From Actinomycetota bacterium (GTDB lineage: Bacteria > Actinomycetota > Actinomycetes > S36-B12 > CAIYMF01), in assembly GCA_026393115.1 (NCBI GenBank), contig JAPLAU010000022.1, positions 1 through 64,000 of the forward strand: a stretch of DNA of 64,000 bases, given 5' to 3'. Below the pieces are notes generated by a model. The model saw nothing but the letters and a program-made list of their open reading frames with translations, had not been told where the DNA came from and did not search any database. The number at the start of each line of letters is the position of its first letter. Positions within the stretch are counted from its first letter, which is position 1. This document shows, one piece after another, positions 1 to 9,906 of the stretch. A program made the translations under genes and the position numbers.

Positions 1-1
1 C

Positions 2-598
2 GATCCCTTCGACGTTCTTACCCCGGGTGACCGTGATGCGCTGTGCTTGATGCGGCGATCGGATGTGAGTGCGGGTGAGGGCGCGCGAGCCATGGGGTGT
101 CGTGAGGGTGAAGCGCTGAATCGCGCGACGAATGCCCAGAAGTCATGGAGTGAGGCGGCCGCAGTACTTGCGTTGCTCACCGCCGACCCGAGCGTGTGCC
201 CGGTGGTCGATCAGGTGCTCGTCGAAGTTGCGGAGTCGCGGGGCTTACTGACTCCCGCTGCTCGTCGGCGCCTGCAGCGGCATGCGGGAACCTGTTCGCG
301 GTGCCGCACCGTGTTCATGCCCATGCGCGCGGAGTCGCGTGAATTGCTCGACATCCCAACCTCGGTTCCTGTGCCAGCGGGGCTGCTCACGCGCATTGAG
401 GAAACGCGAAGCGATGCAGCGCGGACGGCTCACCTCGGGAATCGTGTGGGCGCACTCGATGATTGGGGATTCCCAGTTCCGCCCGACCGCGCTGACCGCG
501 ACCCGTCGTCGTGGTTGCGGTGGGGGGCGATTGCGGCTGTTGTCAGTGCGGCGCTACTACTTGTGGGCCTCGTGGCCTTCGCTCTCGCCTCGCGCTAA
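2..598 (+). CDS. Sigma-70 region 4-like HTH protein with zinc-binding motif and C-terminal membrane segment (5' partial)
   Basis: The reading frame is open from the first bases of the window, so the gene begins upstream. The visible N-terminus (LTPGDRDALCLMRRSD, then an alanine/glycine-rich helix pair) resembles the region 4 helix-turn-helix of ECF-type sigma factors. It is followed by HAGTCSRC, an H-x3-C-x2-C pattern typical of ZAS zinc-binding anti-sigma domains, and by one hydrophobic segment in the last 25 residues ending in a short cytoplasmic-type tail. The combination suggests a membrane-tethered sigma-like or self-inhibited regulator. Actinobacteria carry many sigma-like proteins with such C-terminal zinc motifs, but I have not seen the upstream region 2, so its class is open. 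The internal ATGs at 47 and 50 are probably not the start. Confidence 0.6.
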   Translation, partial: DPFDVLTPGDRDALCLMRRSDVSAGEGARAMGCREGEALNRATNAQKSWSEAAAVLALLTADPSVCPVVDQVLVEVAESRGLLTPAARRRLQRHAGTCSRCRTVFMPMRAESRELLDIPTSVPVPAGLLTRIEETRSDAARTAHLGNRVGALDDWGFPVPPDRADRDPSSWLRWGAIAAVVSAALLLVGLVAFALASR

Positions 599-603
599 TT
601 GTG

Positions 604-666
604 CGCGATTCCTACGTCTGAGCAGGCCATCGGGCCCTCGAAACCTGCTTGAACGTAGGAATCGCG
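604..666. repeat. 63-bp inverted-repeat element, copy 1
   Basis: The ends are perfect 14-bp inverted arms, CGCGATTCCTACGT at 604-617 and its complement at 653-666. An inner GCAGG/CCTGC pair could extend the stem. The element starts 5 bases after the stop codon of the upstream gene and lies between convergent genes, so it could act as a bidirectional terminator. A second copy of identical length is at 59107-59169. Both are followed within about 20 bases by GTGTCGGG and a G-rich run. Confidence 0.75.
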
Positions 667-714
667 GGTTAGAAGAGCGGGTGTGTCGGGAGGGGCGGGC
701 GCGCCCAGGTAGAA

Positions 715-1506
715 CTACTCAGGGTCGGCGGGGTGCGGAGCAAAGGCACGCATGGCCGACATGTCGCCGCTGCGCTTGCCCACTCGTCGCGCCGCCTCAA
801 GGGCTGACTCGCGGGCGAGGCAGTGCTCAACGAGTACTGCGTACGCCTTCTTACCAATGAGCGACACGAGCGTCGCCTTCTCGCTGACATACACCGGTTC
901 GGGTGCGTTATGCGCTTCGGTGTTGCCTGAGCAGTACCAGTTGAGATCGTGACCGCCAGCGCCCCAGCCTCGACGGTCGTACTCGCTGATTGAGATCACA
1001 AGCCGCTTGGTTCCATCGGTATATTCACGCCAGTCGTACTGTCGCCGAACTGGAAGCTGCCAACACACCTCAGGCTTGGTGCGTTGGTAATCCGTGCCGA
1101 GGCGACCTGCCAGCAGGTGCAGGGCGCACCCTTCACCGCCGGCGAAGCCGGGGCGATTGAGGAAGATGCAGGCGCCGTCAACGACACGGGTCTTGCGTTC
1201 ACCGTCTGGATCCTTGGCGGCAAAGCCCTTGCGCTGTGCGACGGCGTGAAACTGCCAGTCGTCAGGGGTGAGTTGTTCCGCGTACTTCCCCGTGCGCTTC
1301 TCATCATCTTTATCGGCGAAGTGGGCGCCCAGTGAGCAGCAGCCGGCGTCGGGCATCTCGGCGTCGATACCGCCGCAGCCGCGGCCGAAGATGCAATTCC
1401 AGCGTGAGGTGAGCCAGGTGAGATCGCAGCGGAGGATTTGTTGGTCGTTGGCCGGATCAGGAAATTCGATCCAGGCGCGAGGGAAGTCCAGGGGAACCTC
1501 GGGCAT
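715..1506 (-). CDS. Conserved Cys-rich protein of unknown function, divergent from ppx
   Basis: The 263-residue protein has a dozen or so cysteines in clusters: [20 protein letters not shown] near residue 27, CC near residue 56, then further single cysteines to [12 protein letters not shown] in the middle. The spacing suggests metal or Fe-S binding of the kind seen in YkgJ/DUF3109-like proteins, but I cannot assign the family with certainty. There is no signal peptide or membrane segment. The start ATG is preceded by TAGGGT and six bases, which fits a leaderless transcript and fixes the start. It is transcribed divergently from ppx across a 51-bp gap and converges on the gene at the window start, with a 63-bp inverted repeat between them. 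No biochemical role can be read from sequence alone. Confidence 0.7.
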   Translation of the reverse strand: MPEVPLDFPRAWIEFPDPANDQQILRCDLTWLTSRWNCIFGRGCGGIDAEMPDAGCCSLGAHFADKDDEKRTGKYAEQLTPDDWQFHAVAQRKGFAAKDPDGERKTRVVDGACIFLNRPGFAGGEGCALHLLAGRLGTDYQRTKPEVCWQLPVRRQYDWREYTDGTKRLVISISEYDRRGWGAGGHDLNWYCSGNTEAHNAPEPVYVSEKATLVSLIGKKAYAVLVEHCLARESALEAARRVGKRSGDMSAMRAFAPHPADPE

Positions 1507-1512
1507 GCGCCC

Positions 1513-1518
1513 ACCCTA
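1513..1518 (-). promoter_or_regulatory. Predicted leaderless -10 hexamer (TAGGGT) for the Cys-rich gene
   Basis: TAGGGT on the minus strand ends exactly six bases before the ATG at 1506. This places the transcription start at or next to the start codon. Confidence 0.55.
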
Positions 1519-1545
1519 GGGCACCCGTTGTTCATCCTGTGCGGG

Positions 1546-1551
1546 TACCGT
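1546..1551 (+). promoter_or_regulatory. Predicted leaderless -10 hexamer (TACCGT) for ppx
   Basis: TACCGT is followed by six bases and then the ppx ATG at 1558. No Shine-Dalgarno sequence lies between, consistent with a leaderless message. Confidence 0.5.
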
Positions 1552-1557
1552 CGTGCT

Positions 1558-2496
1558 ATGCGACTCGGTGTTGTTGACGTTGGTTCAAACACGGTGCATC
1601 TGTTGGTGGTCGATGCCCATCCTGGCGCTGCGCCCATTCCGGCGACCTCTCGCAAGATCGAATTGCGACTTGCCGAGCACCTTCGAGTCGACAACACCAT
1701 TGACGACGAAGGAATCAACGCGCTGGTCGGATTCATGAATGACTCGCAGTCACTCGCCGAGGATCTCGGAGTCACCGAGATGATGGCGTTCGCCACCTCA
1801 GCGATTCGCGAAGCGAGTAATGGTGATGAGGTCATCGCTGCCGTTCGTGAACGTACCGGCATTGAACTTGAGGTTCTCAGTGGCGACGACGAGGCGCGAC
1901 TGACGTTCCTTGCCGTTCGTCGGTGGTTTGGCTGGTCGAGTGGTCGATTGTTGGTCATCGACATTGGTGGCGGGTCGTTGGAGGTCGCCGCCGGCGATGA
2001 CGAGTACCCCGACACCGCGTTCTCGTTACCACTCGGAGCAGGACGACTGACACGTGAGCACCTTCAGGGTGACCCGCCGAAGCACTCGGATCTACGCGAA
2101 TTGCGACGGTTCGTGCGGGCGCAACTTGGCTCGAGTGTTGGGCGCCTGACTCGGTCGGGTCAGGTCGGCCACGCCGTCGCCACCAGTAAGACACTGAGGT
2201 CGCTTGCGCGTATCGCCGGTGCTGCGCCGTCGAGTGAAGGACCGCATGCTCCCCGCATGCTGGCGCGCAGTGATCTTGCGTTGTGGCTGCCCAAATTGGC
2301 CGACATGAAATCATCACAACGCGCTGAGCTGCCGGGAGTCAGCGCGTCGCGGGCTGGCCAACTGGTGGCCGGTGCCGTAGTGGCCGAAGCGGTGATGGAC
2401 TTGCTCGACATCGAAACTTTGCAGATCTGTCCGTGGGCCCTGCGGGAAGGCATTCTCCTTCGCCGTCTCGATTGGCTGTCTGAGGAGGGCGCGTGA
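1558..2496 (+). CDS. ppx: Exopolyphosphatase / guanosine pentaphosphatase family protein
   Basis: This 312-residue cytoplasmic enzyme belongs to the Ppx/GppA branch of the ASKHA ATPase fold. It is expected to hydrolyse terminal phosphates of polyphosphate or of pppGpp. The phosphate-1 loop is at the very N-terminus ([20 protein letters not shown]) and the glycine motif [10 protein letters not shown] is near residues 132-141. It has the short actinobacterial form without the C-terminal HD-like extension of E. coli Ppx. The start at 1558 is chosen because the phosphate loop begins there and a TACCGT hexamer sits six bases upstream. An in-frame ATG at 1438 would lie inside the divergent gene. 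The TGA overlaps the GTG of the P-type ATPase by four bases, so the two are probably translationally coupled. Confidence 0.92.
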   Translation: MRLGVVDVGSNTVHLLVVDAHPGAAPIPATSRKIELRLAEHLRVDNTIDDEGINALVGFMNDSQSLAEDLGVTEMMAFATSAIREASNGDEVIAAVRERTGIELEVLSGDDEARLTFLAVRRWFGWSSGRLLVIDIGGGSLEVAAGDDEYPDTAFSLPLGAGRLTREHLQGDPPKHSDLRELRRFVRAQLGSSVGRLTRSGQVGHAVATSKTLRSLARIAGAAPSSEGPHAPRMLARSDLALWLPKLADMKSSQRAELPGVSASRAGQLVAGAVVAEAVMDLLDIETLQICPWALREGILLRRLDWLSEEGA

Positions 2497-4874
2497 CGGC
2501 AAGTGATGTCACACTTCCTGCGATTGATCCCAAGGTCGGACTCACATCGGCGCAAGTAGCCGAGCGGATTGCCGAGGGACGAACCAACAACGCACCAGAC
2601 CCGCGCAGCCGCAGCCTGTCGGACATCATCCGTGCCAACACCCTGACGTCATTCAACCTGGTCATCGGTACGCTCTGGGCCCTCATGATCATTTCGCGGG
2701 CGCCTTTACAGGATTCGCTGTTCGGTCTTGTCATCGTGTTCAACTCGGCGATCGGCATCACCCAGGAATATCGAGCCAAGCGAACCCTTGAGCGCTTGTC
2801 ACTCGTGGGTGAAGCACGGCCGATGGTTCGTCGCGACGGTGTCGATCAGGAAGTACGGCCTATCGACATCGTGCAAGACGACGTCATTGTGCTGCGGCTC
2901 GGCGATCAACTCGTCGTTGATGGGCCGGTGTTGTCGGGGGAGGGGCTGGAGTGCGACGAGTCACTCTTGACCGGTGAGGCAGACCCCGTCTACAAGCATC
3001 CCGGCGATGAGGCGAAGTCCGGTTCCTTCGTGGTGTCGGGTAGCGGCTTGATGCTGGCGTCACACATCGGACTTGCCTCGTACGCAACGCAATTGACGGC
3101 CGAAGCCCGCAAGTTCTCAACCACGCACAGCGAACTCATGGGCTCGATCATGAAGTTCGTTCGCACTATTACCTGGGTTCTGATTCCGCTGGGCATTTTG
3201 TTGTTTGCCAGCCAGATGATGGCCAGTCCCGATTGGCAAGTCGCACTGTCGGGAACGGTTGCCGGCGTGGTCACGATGGTTCCTGAAGGTCTGGTCTTGC
3301 TGACGAGCATTGCCATGGCGGTGGCAGTGGTACGCCTTGGCCAGAAGAAGGCGTTGGTGCAGGAGATGCCCGCGGTTGAGGTGCTCGCACGCGTTGATGT
3401 GATTTGCGTCGACAAAACCGGAACTCTGACGCAACCGGGTATGGCGGTTACCGATGTGGTGACACTCGACTCGTCGGTCGATATCTCAGCCGCGCTCGGG
3501 GCGCTGGGGGCGAGTGAAGACAGTCCTAATCCAACTCTGGGTGCTGTGACGGCGGCGTACCCCGCACCCGACGGCTGGACCACCGAAGAACTCGTTCCTT
3601 TCTCGAGCGCGCGCAAATGGTCAGCCGCACTTTTCGAAGGTCACGGTTGGTGGGTATTCGGTGCGCCGGAAATGCTGCTTGCCGATGGTGACCCAGTGCG
3701 CGCCCGCGCTGAAGACAGTGCCCGCATGGGCTCGCGGGTACTTCTGTACGCCCGCGCTGCCGACGGAAGTGTCCCCGATAGCGCACGTGGCGCGGGAGAC
3801 CTCATCCCGGCGGCGCTGGTTGTGATTGACCAGCGGCTTCGCCCCGATGCTGCCGACACCGTGAAGTACTTCCTGGATCAGGGAGTCAGTATCAAGGTGA
3901 TCAGTGGTGACAACCCGCTGACAGTGGGCGCGATCGCGGCGCAGGCGGGGATTCCTGGCGGCGCCGACGCATTCGATGCGCGGCACCTTCCAACCGATCA
4001 GGCCGAACTGGCTGACCTGCTCGAGATTCGATCGGTGTTTGGCCGCGTTTCTCCGGCTCAAAAGCGTGCCATGGTGGGCGCCCTTCAATCCCGCGGACAC
4101 ACGGTGGCTATGACCGGCGACGGTGTCAATGATGTGCTGGCGCTCAAGGACGCTGACCTCGGCATTGCGATGGGTTCAGGAGCCGGCGCGACTCGCGCGG
4201 TGGCGCAGATCGTGTTGCTCGACGACCAGTTCTCGGTGATGCCCTCAGTGGTTGCCGAGGGACGTCGGGTTCTGGGCAACATCGAACGAGTCAGCGACCT
4301 GTTCCTCACCAAGTCGTTCTACGCGGCGATCCTGTCGTTCCTCACGGTGTTCTTCACCCTGACCAAGATCTACGAAGTCGAGTTTCTGTTCTTGCCGCGA
4401 CACCTCACCATCATTACCGCGCTCACCATCGGCATTCCCGCGTTCCTTCTTGCGCTGATGCCGAACACACAGAGGTTCCGTCCGGGCTTCTTCCGGCGAG
4501 TGCTGGCGTTCTCGGTGCCGGCAGGATTCGTGTGCGCGATTTTCTCGTTCACCTCGTACTGGCTCGCTCTACGCGAAGGAAATCCGGTGGTGGGGGCTCG
4601 TGTGTCGGCGGCCATCACGTTGTTCCTCATTGGCTGGACGGTGCTGCTACTCGTCGCGAGACCACTCAATCCGTTGCGTTGGGCGATCGTCTTGTCGATG
4701 GGTGGGCTCTTCCTCGCCGTCCTGTTCATCCCATTCACGGCCAAGTTCTTCGCGCTCACTCTCGGCACTGACTCGGGAACCATCACGGCGGTGGGCTTGG
4801 GTATTGCGGGTTCGCTGGTGCTCTTCATCGGAAGGCTGTTCGTTGAGAGACGCGGTCTCGTCGACTCTCACTGA
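2493..4874 (+). CDS. ctpE: CtpE-type cation-translocating P-type ATPase
   Basis: This 793-residue membrane ATPase matches CtpE of mycobacteria along its length as I remember that sequence; CtpE has been linked to calcium uptake. Visible landmarks are LLTGEADPV in the actuator domain, [10 protein letters not shown] in the ion-binding membrane helix, the phosphorylated aspartate D307 in DKTGTLTQ, and TGDGVND at 541-547. Two helices precede the actuator domain, two flank the catalytic core, and a C-terminal bundle of about six follows. No heavy-metal CxxC domain is present, which argues against a copper or zinc pump. The GTG start overlaps the ppx stop (GTGA), and the next gene has its own promoter 16 bases downstream. 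Substrate specificity is inferred from family only. Confidence 0.88.
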   Translation: MTASDVTLPAIDPKVGLTSAQVAERIAEGRTNNAPDPRSRSLSDIIRANTLTSFNLVIGTLWALMIISRAPLQDSLFGLVIVFNSAIGITQEYRAKRTLERLSLVGEARPMVRRDGVDQEVRPIDIVQDDVIVLRLGDQLVVDGPVLSGEGLECDESLLTGEADPVYKHPGDEAKSGSFVVSGSGLMLASHIGLASYATQLTAEARKFSTTHSELMGSIMKFVRTITWVLIPLGILLFASQMMASPDWQVALSGTVAGVVTMVPEGLVLLTSIAMAVAVVRLGQKKALVQEMPAVEVLARVDVICVDKTGTLTQPGMAVTDVVTLDSSVDISAALGALGASEDSPNPTLGAVTAAYPAPDGWTTEELVPFSSARKWSAALFEGHGWWVFGAPEMLLADGDPVRARAEDSARMGSRVLLYARAADGSVPDSARGAGDLIPAALVVIDQRLRPDAADTVKYFLDQGVSIKVISGDNPLTVGAIAAQAGIPGGADAFDARHLPTDQAELADLLEIRSVFGRVSPAQKRAMVGALQSRGHTVAMTGDGVNDVLALKDADLGIAMGSGAGATRAVAQIVLLDDQFSVMPSVVAEGRRVLGNIERVSDLFLTKSFYAAILSFLTVFFTLTKIYEVEFLFLPRHLTIITALTIGIPAFLLALMPNTQRFRPGFFRRVLAFSVPAGFVCAIFSFTSYWLALREGNPVVGARVSAAITLFLIGWTVLLLVARPLNPLRWAIVLSMGGLFLAVLFIPFTAKFFALTLGTDSGTITAVGLGIAGSLVLFIGRLFVERRGLVDSH

Positions 4875-4889
4875 ACAGGTCTGCACCTT

Positions 4890-4895
4890 TAGGCT
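4890..4895 (+). promoter_or_regulatory. Predicted leaderless -10 hexamer (TAGGCT)
   Basis: TAGGCT is followed by seven bases and the GTG at 4903. Confidence 0.5.
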
Positions 4896-4902
4896 GGCCA
4901 CC

Positions 4903-5724
4903 GTGACTGCGAAACGTGGCCGCGCTGTGCGCGTGCCAGAGGCCAAAGTGGCCCTCTCCACAGTGTCGGTCTACCCCGAAGGCACAGAGGCGGCTTTCGA
5001 GATAGCCGCGAAACTTGGTTACGACGGCATCGAAGTCATGGTGATGGGTGACCCGGTGAGTCAGGATCCGGATGCATTACGTCGGCTTTCGGATCTGCAC
5101 GGAGTTCCGATCCTGGCGGTGCATGCCCCCTGTCTGCTGATCACCCAGCGAGTGTGGGGAACGGACCCGTGGGCCAAGTTGGTGCGAGCTCAAGCGGCGG
5201 CGGAGAAACTCGGTGCATCAACGGTGGTGGTGCATCCGCCGTTCGCTTGGCAACGTGATTACGCGCAGACGTTCGTGCGGGGATTGCGCCGGATGGGTAA
5301 CGAGACCGATGTGCGATTCGCCGTTGAGAACCTCTATCCGTGGCGGGTACGAGCCCGGCAGATTCCGGCCTATCTACCTGGCTGGGATGTGCGTGAGGAG
5401 GACTATCCCCACACGACCCTCGACCTCTCGCACACGTCGGTGAGTGGAAGTGATGCGCTCGAGATGGCGCATGATCTCGGCGACTCGCTGGTCCACATCC
5501 ACTTGGCCGACGGCACGGGAAGCGCGCGCGATGAGCACCTGATTCCGGGACGTGGTCAGCAGCCGTGCGGCGAGTTGCTCGAACGCCTGGCAGTGAGAGG
5601 TTTCTCTGGAACGGTCGTCATCGAGGTCAGCACTCGGCGAGCTGCCTCACGTGCTGAGCGTGAAGTCGAACTTGCTGAAGCGTTGCTGTTTGCCCGCCTC
5701 CACCTCGCGGCACCTGGCGAGTGA
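4903..5724 (+). CDS. Sugar phosphate isomerase/epimerase (AP endonuclease family 2 TIM barrel)
   Basis: This 273-residue cytoplasmic protein has the xylose-isomerase-like TIM-barrel pattern. An early beta strand leads to GYDGIEVMV, metal-ligand candidates follow in [33 protein letters not shown] and VHIHLADG, and a late glutamate sits in VVIEVSTR. The order H, E, D/H, H, E is typical of divalent-metal sites in this superfamily. The substrate is unknown. The gene sits close to ppx in actinobacteria (from memory, the neighbour of M. tuberculosis ppx1 is of this type). GTG 4903 is preferred because it is preceded by TAGGCT at leaderless distance and because upstream in-frame codons lie inside ctpE. 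Confidence 0.8.
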   Translation: MTAKRGRAVRVPEAKVALSTVSVYPEGTEAAFEIAAKLGYDGIEVMVMGDPVSQDPDALRRLSDLHGVPILAVHAPCLLITQRVWGTDPWAKLVRAQAAAEKLGASTVVVHPPFAWQRDYAQTFVRGLRRMGNETDVRFAVENLYPWRVRARQIPAYLPGWDVREEDYPHTTLDLSHTSVSGSDALEMAHDLGDSLVHIHLADGTGSARDEHLIPGRGQQPCGELLERLAVRGFSGTVVIEVSTRRAASRAEREVELAEALLFARLHLAAPGE

Positions 5725-5755
5725 GCGTCCTCGCCGCCACTCCTCGCCCTCCGCG

Positions 5756-5761
5756 TAGAGT
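5756..5761 (+). promoter_or_regulatory. Predicted leaderless -10 hexamer (TAGAGT) for the TetR gene
   Basis: TAGAGT is followed by six bases and the GTG at 5768, with no ribosome binding site between. Confidence 0.55.
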
Positions 5762-5767
5762 TGCCCC

Positions 5768-6367
5768 GTGGCCCAATCCGATGATGTGCGCACCGCCGTA
5801 CTCGATGCAGCCAAGGTAGCCTTTCGGGCGCGCGGCTACATGGGAACCACCATGAAGGGGGTTGCGAAGGCAGCGGGCGTGGCCCCGGTAGTGGTCAGGC
5901 GCTACTACAACAGTAAGGATTCCCTCTTCGCTGCCGCCATGAAACTTCCGTTCGATCCGGCTTCTGCAGTACCCACTCTCCTTGCCCCGGGGCTTGATGG
6001 AATGGGTGAGCGACTTGTTCGCGCCACCCTCGAACTCTTGGGTGACGACGAGGCGCGGGAGGATCTCGTGGCACTGGTCACTGCGGGTCGAAGTGCCGGC
6101 AAGGCCGCGGGTTCGCTCACGGATTTCCTTGAACACAGCGTGGTCGATCGGGTGGCGGCATCGTTGGGTGTGCCAGATGCGCGCATGCGATCGGCACTCG
6201 TCTCGAGTTACTTGGTGGGCATCGCCGCGAGCCGATACGTGTTGCGCCTTGAGCCTTTGGCAAGTGCATCTGAAGACCAAGTGGTGCGTATGGTCGCACC
6301 GATGATTCAGGATCTGCTCGATCCGACTAAGCCGCTCAAGGGGTACACCCCACCTAAGAAGTCCTAG
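5768..6367 (+). CDS. TetR family transcriptional regulator
   Basis: The 199-residue protein has a standard TetR N-terminal helix-turn-helix: VLDAAKVAFRARGYMGTTMK, then VAKAAGVAPVVVRRYYNSKD at about residues 33-52. The alpha-helical ligand-binding domain that follows has no recognisable specificity. It is a single gene between the isomerase and a sulfurtransferase on the same strand, with a leaderless promoter of its own. The 55-bp gap to the sulfurtransferase holds a ribosome binding site. No convincing operator palindrome is visible at its own promoter, so targets cannot be named. Confidence 0.85.
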   Translation: MAQSDDVRTAVLDAAKVAFRARGYMGTTMKGVAKAAGVAPVVVRRYYNSKDSLFAAAMKLPFDPASAVPTLLAPGLDGMGERLVRATLELLGDDEAREDLVALVTAGRSAGKAAGSLTDFLEHSVVDRVAASLGVPDARMRSALVSSYLVGIAASRYVLRLEPLASASEDQVVRMVAPMIQDLLDPTKPLKGYTPPKKS

Positions 6368-6422
6368 TACGCGAGTCGCGGTAACCCGCGGTACCCGTGC
6401 GCAGCCTGAGGAGAAAACTGCA

Positions 6423-7277
6423 GTGACATACACGACCACGATCACGAGTGCTGAATTGGGCGAGCACCTCACCGATCCGAAGTGGGTCGTCCTGGATGCG
6501 CGATTCGACCTTGAAGACGAATCGCTGGGCGCGCAGTTGTACGCCGAGAGCCACGTGCCGGGTGCACATTACGCCGATCTCGGTCGTCACATGGCCGGGC
6601 CAATCATTCCTGGCGTCACTGGTCGGCGGCCCTTTCCCGATGCCGGTGAATTCGCGCGAACCTTGACTGCATGGGGAATCGACGACGATACGCACGTGGT
6701 GGTCTACGACGGTCAGAGCGGAATGATGGCGGGCGCTCGCCTCTGGCTGATGCTGCGGTGGATGGGGCACGACGCTGTGGCGGTTCTCGATGGTGGGTTC
6801 GCAGCGTGGACTCAGGCCGGTATGCCGGTCACCAGTGAACCGTCGGAGCCGGCCGTGAGAGAGGCCCCGTTCGCGCCGCGAGTGCGGTCTGAACTGCTCG
6901 CTGATGTGGCGGAGGTTGAGGTCATTCGTGCAGATCCGACATTCCGGTTACTGGATGCCCGGTCTGAGTTGGCCTTCCATGGTCAGGGACCAGCACACGA
7001 CCCGAAGGTGGGTCACATCCCAGGTGCGATTTCCTGCGATCGGGCTGCCACGACTGGTGCTGACGGACATTTCAAGTCAGCGGATGAACTGCGCGAACAG
7101 TTCCTTGAGGTGATGGGCGAGGTACCCATCGACAGGGTTGTTGTCTACTGCGGATCGGGAGTGACTGCCGCGCAGAACGTGTTGGCCATGGAGATTGCCG
7201 GTCTGTCAGGTGCTCGCATGTATGTCGGATCATGGAGTGAATGGATCACGAACCCCGATCACGGTGTCGCACTCTGA
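6423..7277 (+). CDS. sseA: Two-domain rhodanese: thiosulfate / 3-mercaptopyruvate sulfurtransferase
   Basis: The 284-residue protein contains two tandem rhodanese folds, residues about 5-135 and 160-280. Only the second carries the catalytic cysteine, C243 in YCGSGVTAA. The loop CGSGVT is characteristic of 3-mercaptopyruvate sulfurtransferases, whereas thiosulfate enzymes usually have a more basic loop. The N-terminal domain has QSGMMAGARLWLML where the cysteine loop would be, as expected for the inactive structural domain. The GTG start is preceded by GAGGAG at good spacing, so this message is leadered, unlike its neighbours. The expected role is sulfur transfer from 3-mercaptopyruvate to cyanide or thiol acceptors in the cytoplasm. 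The symbol follows actinobacterial usage. Confidence 0.85.
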   Translation: MTYTTTITSAELGEHLTDPKWVVLDARFDLEDESLGAQLYAESHVPGAHYADLGRHMAGPIIPGVTGRRPFPDAGEFARTLTAWGIDDDTHVVVYDGQSGMMAGARLWLMLRWMGHDAVAVLDGGFAAWTQAGMPVTSEPSEPAVREAPFAPRVRSELLADVAEVEVIRADPTFRLLDARSELAFHGQGPAHDPKVGHIPGAISCDRAATTGADGHFKSADELREQFLEVMGEVPIDRVVVYCGSGVTAAQNVLAMEIAGLSGARMYVGSWSEWITNPDHGVAL

Positions 7278-7287
7278 AGTGACGTCC

Positions 7288-7293
7288 TAGGGT
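7288..7293 (+). promoter_or_regulatory. Predicted leaderless -10 hexamer (TAGGGT) for fbiC
   Basis: TAGGGT, then six bases, then the GTG at 7300. Confidence 0.6.
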
Positions 7294-7299
7294 GGGCAC

Positions 7300-9873
7300 G
7301 TGAGCGAGCAGACGAATGGAATGCGTCGAGCGCTGAGGCGCGCCACCGACGGGGTCACTCTCGACCGCGCGGAAGCAGCGGTGCTGCTCGCGGCTCGCGG
7401 TGACGATCTCGCAGCACTGATGGCGCATGCGGCGTCGGTGCGCGATGCCGGACTTGTTCAGGCGGGCCGACCTGGGGTCATCACTTATTCGCCCAAGGTG
7501 TTCATTCCGGTAACGCGACTGTGTCGCGACCGATGTCACTACTGCACGTTCGTGACCACACCCGGAGGTTTACGTCGTGAGGGCGTCGAACCGTACCTGA
7601 GTGTCGACGAGGTGCTGGCGATTGCACGCGAGGGTGCCGCACTGGGCTGCACCGAGGCGCTGTTCACACTCGGCGACCGTCCGGAAGACCGCTGGCCCGA
7701 AGCACGTGAGTGGCTCGATGAGGCGGGCTACGACTCAACGCTGGCCTACGTGCGGGCACTGGCAATTGCCGTGCTCGAAGAAACCGGCCTGTTGCCCCAC
7801 CTCAACCCGGGCGTGATGTCGTGGGAAGAACTAGGCCGACTCAAGCCCGTGGCCCCGTCGATGGGCATGATGCTCGAGTCGTCATCGACGCGATTGTTCA
7901 GCCAGGCAGGTCAAGCCCACTACGGATCGCCGGATAAGGACCCCGCAGTACGTATGCGTGTTCTTGAAGACGCCGGGCGACTGTCGATTCCGTTCACCAC
8001 TGGATTGCTCATCGGTATTGGCGAGACGCTGGATGAGCGGGCCGATTCGATCTTCGCGCTGCGCGGAGTTGCTCGCGCCTTCGGTCACATTCAGGAAGTG
8101 ATCATTCAGAACTTCCGCGCCAAGCCCGGTACGGCGATGCGCGATGCTCCCGATGCCGAGGTTGACGAGTACCTTGCGGCGATTGCGGTGACCCGCCTCG
8201 TGATGGGGCCTCGCATGCGAGTGCAGGCCCCGCCGAATCTGTCAGCGCTCGATGATCTTTCGCTGCTGTTGGGCGCTGGTGTCGATGACTGGGGCGGTGT
8301 CTCGCCCCTGACTCCCGATCACGTCAATCCTGAGCGCCCATGGCCGCACGTCGATACCTTGCGTGACGCGACGGCTGCCTGCGGATTCGAACTCGCCGAG
8401 CGACTCACAGTGCATCCCGAGTACGTGCGTACGGGCGAGCCGTGGATCGATCCTCGGGTCATGCCGCACACGCTTGCTCTCGCTGATTCCGTTACCGGGT
8501 TGCGGCGCAGGGGAGTACTTGCCGAAGGTCGGCCGTGGCAGGAGCCTGATCCTGAATGGGCATCGGTCGGACGAATCGACCTGGCAACGGCCATCGACAA
8601 CGAAGGCCGACTCACCGAAACGCGCTCGGACTTCGACAACGCATTCGGTGATTGGGAAACGATCCGCTCCGACGCAGTGCGGATTGCCGGAGTTTCTACC
8701 CACATCGATGGTGACGTTGCAGCGGCACTGCGCGCCGCCGAAGCTGATCCCGCATCACTCACCGACGCTCAGGCACTCACCCTGATGACGTGTGAAGGTG
8801 AGGCCTTGGTTGCTCTAGCCTCTCTCGCTGATGCGTTGCGTAGAGAGGTCAACGGTGATGACGTCACCTATGTCGTCAACCGCAACATCAACTTCACCAA
8901 TGTGTGCTACACCGGCTGTCGGTTCTGCGCCTTTGCGCAGCGACGCACCGATGACGACGCCTTCACGCTGTCGCTTGACGAGGTTGCTGAGCGAGTGGCC
9001 GAAGCATGGCGGGTAGGAACGACAGAGGTCTGCATGCAAGGTGGTATTCACCCCGATCTTCCCGGCACTGCGTACTTCGATATTGCACGCACGGTGAAGG
9101 CGACAGCCCCCGATATGCATATGCACGCCTTTAGTCCGATGGAGGTCGTCAACGGCGCATCTCGATCGAATCTGAGCATCGCCGAATGGCTTGTGGCTGC
9201 GAAGGAAGCGGGCCTCGACACCATTCCCGGAACTGCTGCAGAGATCCTCGACGACGATGTGCGCTGGGTACTCACCAAGGGCAAGTTGCCGACGGCATCA
9301 TGGGTTGAAGTCATCACGACGGCTCACCGACTCGGAATCCGCTCGTCGTCAACGATGATGTACGGCCACGTCGACGCTCCGGTCCACTGGGTTGCCCACC
9401 TTCGACTCCTTGCCCGCATTCAAGATGACACGGGCGGATTCACCGAGTTCGTGCCACTTCCGTTCGTGCACCAGAGTTCGCCGATCTATTTGGCAGGTGT
9501 TGCGCGTCCCGGACCCACCTTGCGCGACAACATTGCAGTTCACGCGATGGGGCGCATCATGCTCCACGGTCGCATTCCGAATATCCAGACCTCATGGGTC
9601 AAACTCGGAATCGGCGGAACACAAGCAATGTTGCGTTCGGGGGCCAACGATCTCGGCGGAACCCTCATGGAAGAGACCATCTCGCGCATGGCGGGAAGCG
9701 AAAACGGATCGTTCAAGCCGCCCGCTGAGATTGATGCGATTGCCCGCGACATTGGTCGTACTCCGCGCCAGCGCACCACCACGTACGGAGTGCCGCCAGA
9801 AGAGCGCGTCGCGACCGGCTACCGCGAACTGGCCAGCTGGGGTGGAATGAGCCTTCCCGTCGTCACGGCGTAA
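7300..9873 (+). CDS. fbiC: 7,8-didemethyl-8-hydroxy-5-deazariboflavin (FO) synthase, CofG-CofH fusion
   Basis: This 857-residue enzyme makes FO, the chromophore of coenzyme F420, from tyrosine and 5-amino-6-ribitylaminouracil. Two complete radical-SAM domains are visible. The CofG half has CRDRCHYC (C75, C79, C82) and the CofH half has CYTGCRFC (C536, C540, C543), each ligating a 4Fe-4S cluster. The fused arrangement is the actinobacterial form; archaea have two separate proteins. Both cysteine sets are intact, so the cell should make F420 provided cofC, fbiA and fbiB homologues exist elsewhere. None of these is in the window. The GTG start is set by TAGGGT six bases upstream. Downstream genes have their own promoter, so fbiC appears monocistronic. 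Confidence 0.95.
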   Translation: MSEQTNGMRRALRRATDGVTLDRAEAAVLLAARGDDLAALMAHAASVRDAGLVQAGRPGVITYSPKVFIPVTRLCRDRCHYCTFVTTPGGLRREGVEPYLSVDEVLAIAREGAALGCTEALFTLGDRPEDRWPEAREWLDEAGYDSTLAYVRALAIAVLEETGLLPHLNPGVMSWEELGRLKPVAPSMGMMLESSSTRLFSQAGQAHYGSPDKDPAVRMRVLEDAGRLSIPFTTGLLIGIGETLDERADSIFALRGVARAFGHIQEVIIQNFRAKPGTAMRDAPDAEVDEYLAAIAVTRLVMGPRMRVQAPPNLSALDDLSLLLGAGVDDWGGVSPLTPDHVNPERPWPHVDTLRDATAACGFELAERLTVHPEYVRTGEPWIDPRVMPHTLALADSVTGLRRRGVLAEGRPWQEPDPEWASVGRIDLATAIDNEGRLTETRSDFDNAFGDWETIRSDAVRIAGVSTHIDGDVAAALRAAEADPASLTDAQALTLMTCEGEALVALASLADALRREVNGDDVTYVVNRNINFTNVCYTGCRFCAFAQRRTDDDAFTLSLDEVAERVAEAWRVGTTEVCMQGGIHPDLPGTAYFDIARTVKATAPDMHMHAFSPMEVVNGASRSNLSIAEWLVAAKEAGLDTIPGTAAEILDDDVRWVLTKGKLPTASWVEVITTAHRLGIRSSSTMMYGHVDAPVHWVAHLRLLARIQDDTGGFTEFVPLPFVHQSSPIYLAGVARPGPTLRDNIAVHAMGRIMLHGRIPNIQTSWVKLGIGGTQAMLRSGANDLGGTLMEETISRMAGSENGSFKPPAEIDAIARDIGRTPRQRTTTYGVPPEERVATGYRELASWGGMSLPVVTA

Positions 9874-9894
9874 CGAGGTTGAGCCCGCACGGCG

Positions 9895-9900
9895 TAGCCT
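9895..9900 (+). promoter_or_regulatory. Predicted leaderless -10 hexamer (TAGCCT) for the VOC-proC pair
   Basis: TAGCCT is followed by six bases and then ATG 9907. It abuts the alternative GTG at 9901, which is therefore unlikely to be the start. Confidence 0.6.
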
Positions 9901-9906
9901 GTGCGC

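Noticed and set aside
604-666. Treating the 63-bp repeat as an insertion sequence
   Set aside because: No transposase or target-site duplication is visible. It is only described as a repeat that may be mobile or a terminator.
996-2015. A 339-codon minus-strand frame across the Cys-rich gene and ppx
   Set aside because: It overlaps ppx in antisense and a second frame of the Cys-rich gene. Its Ser/Pro/Arg-rich translation is typical of a shadow.
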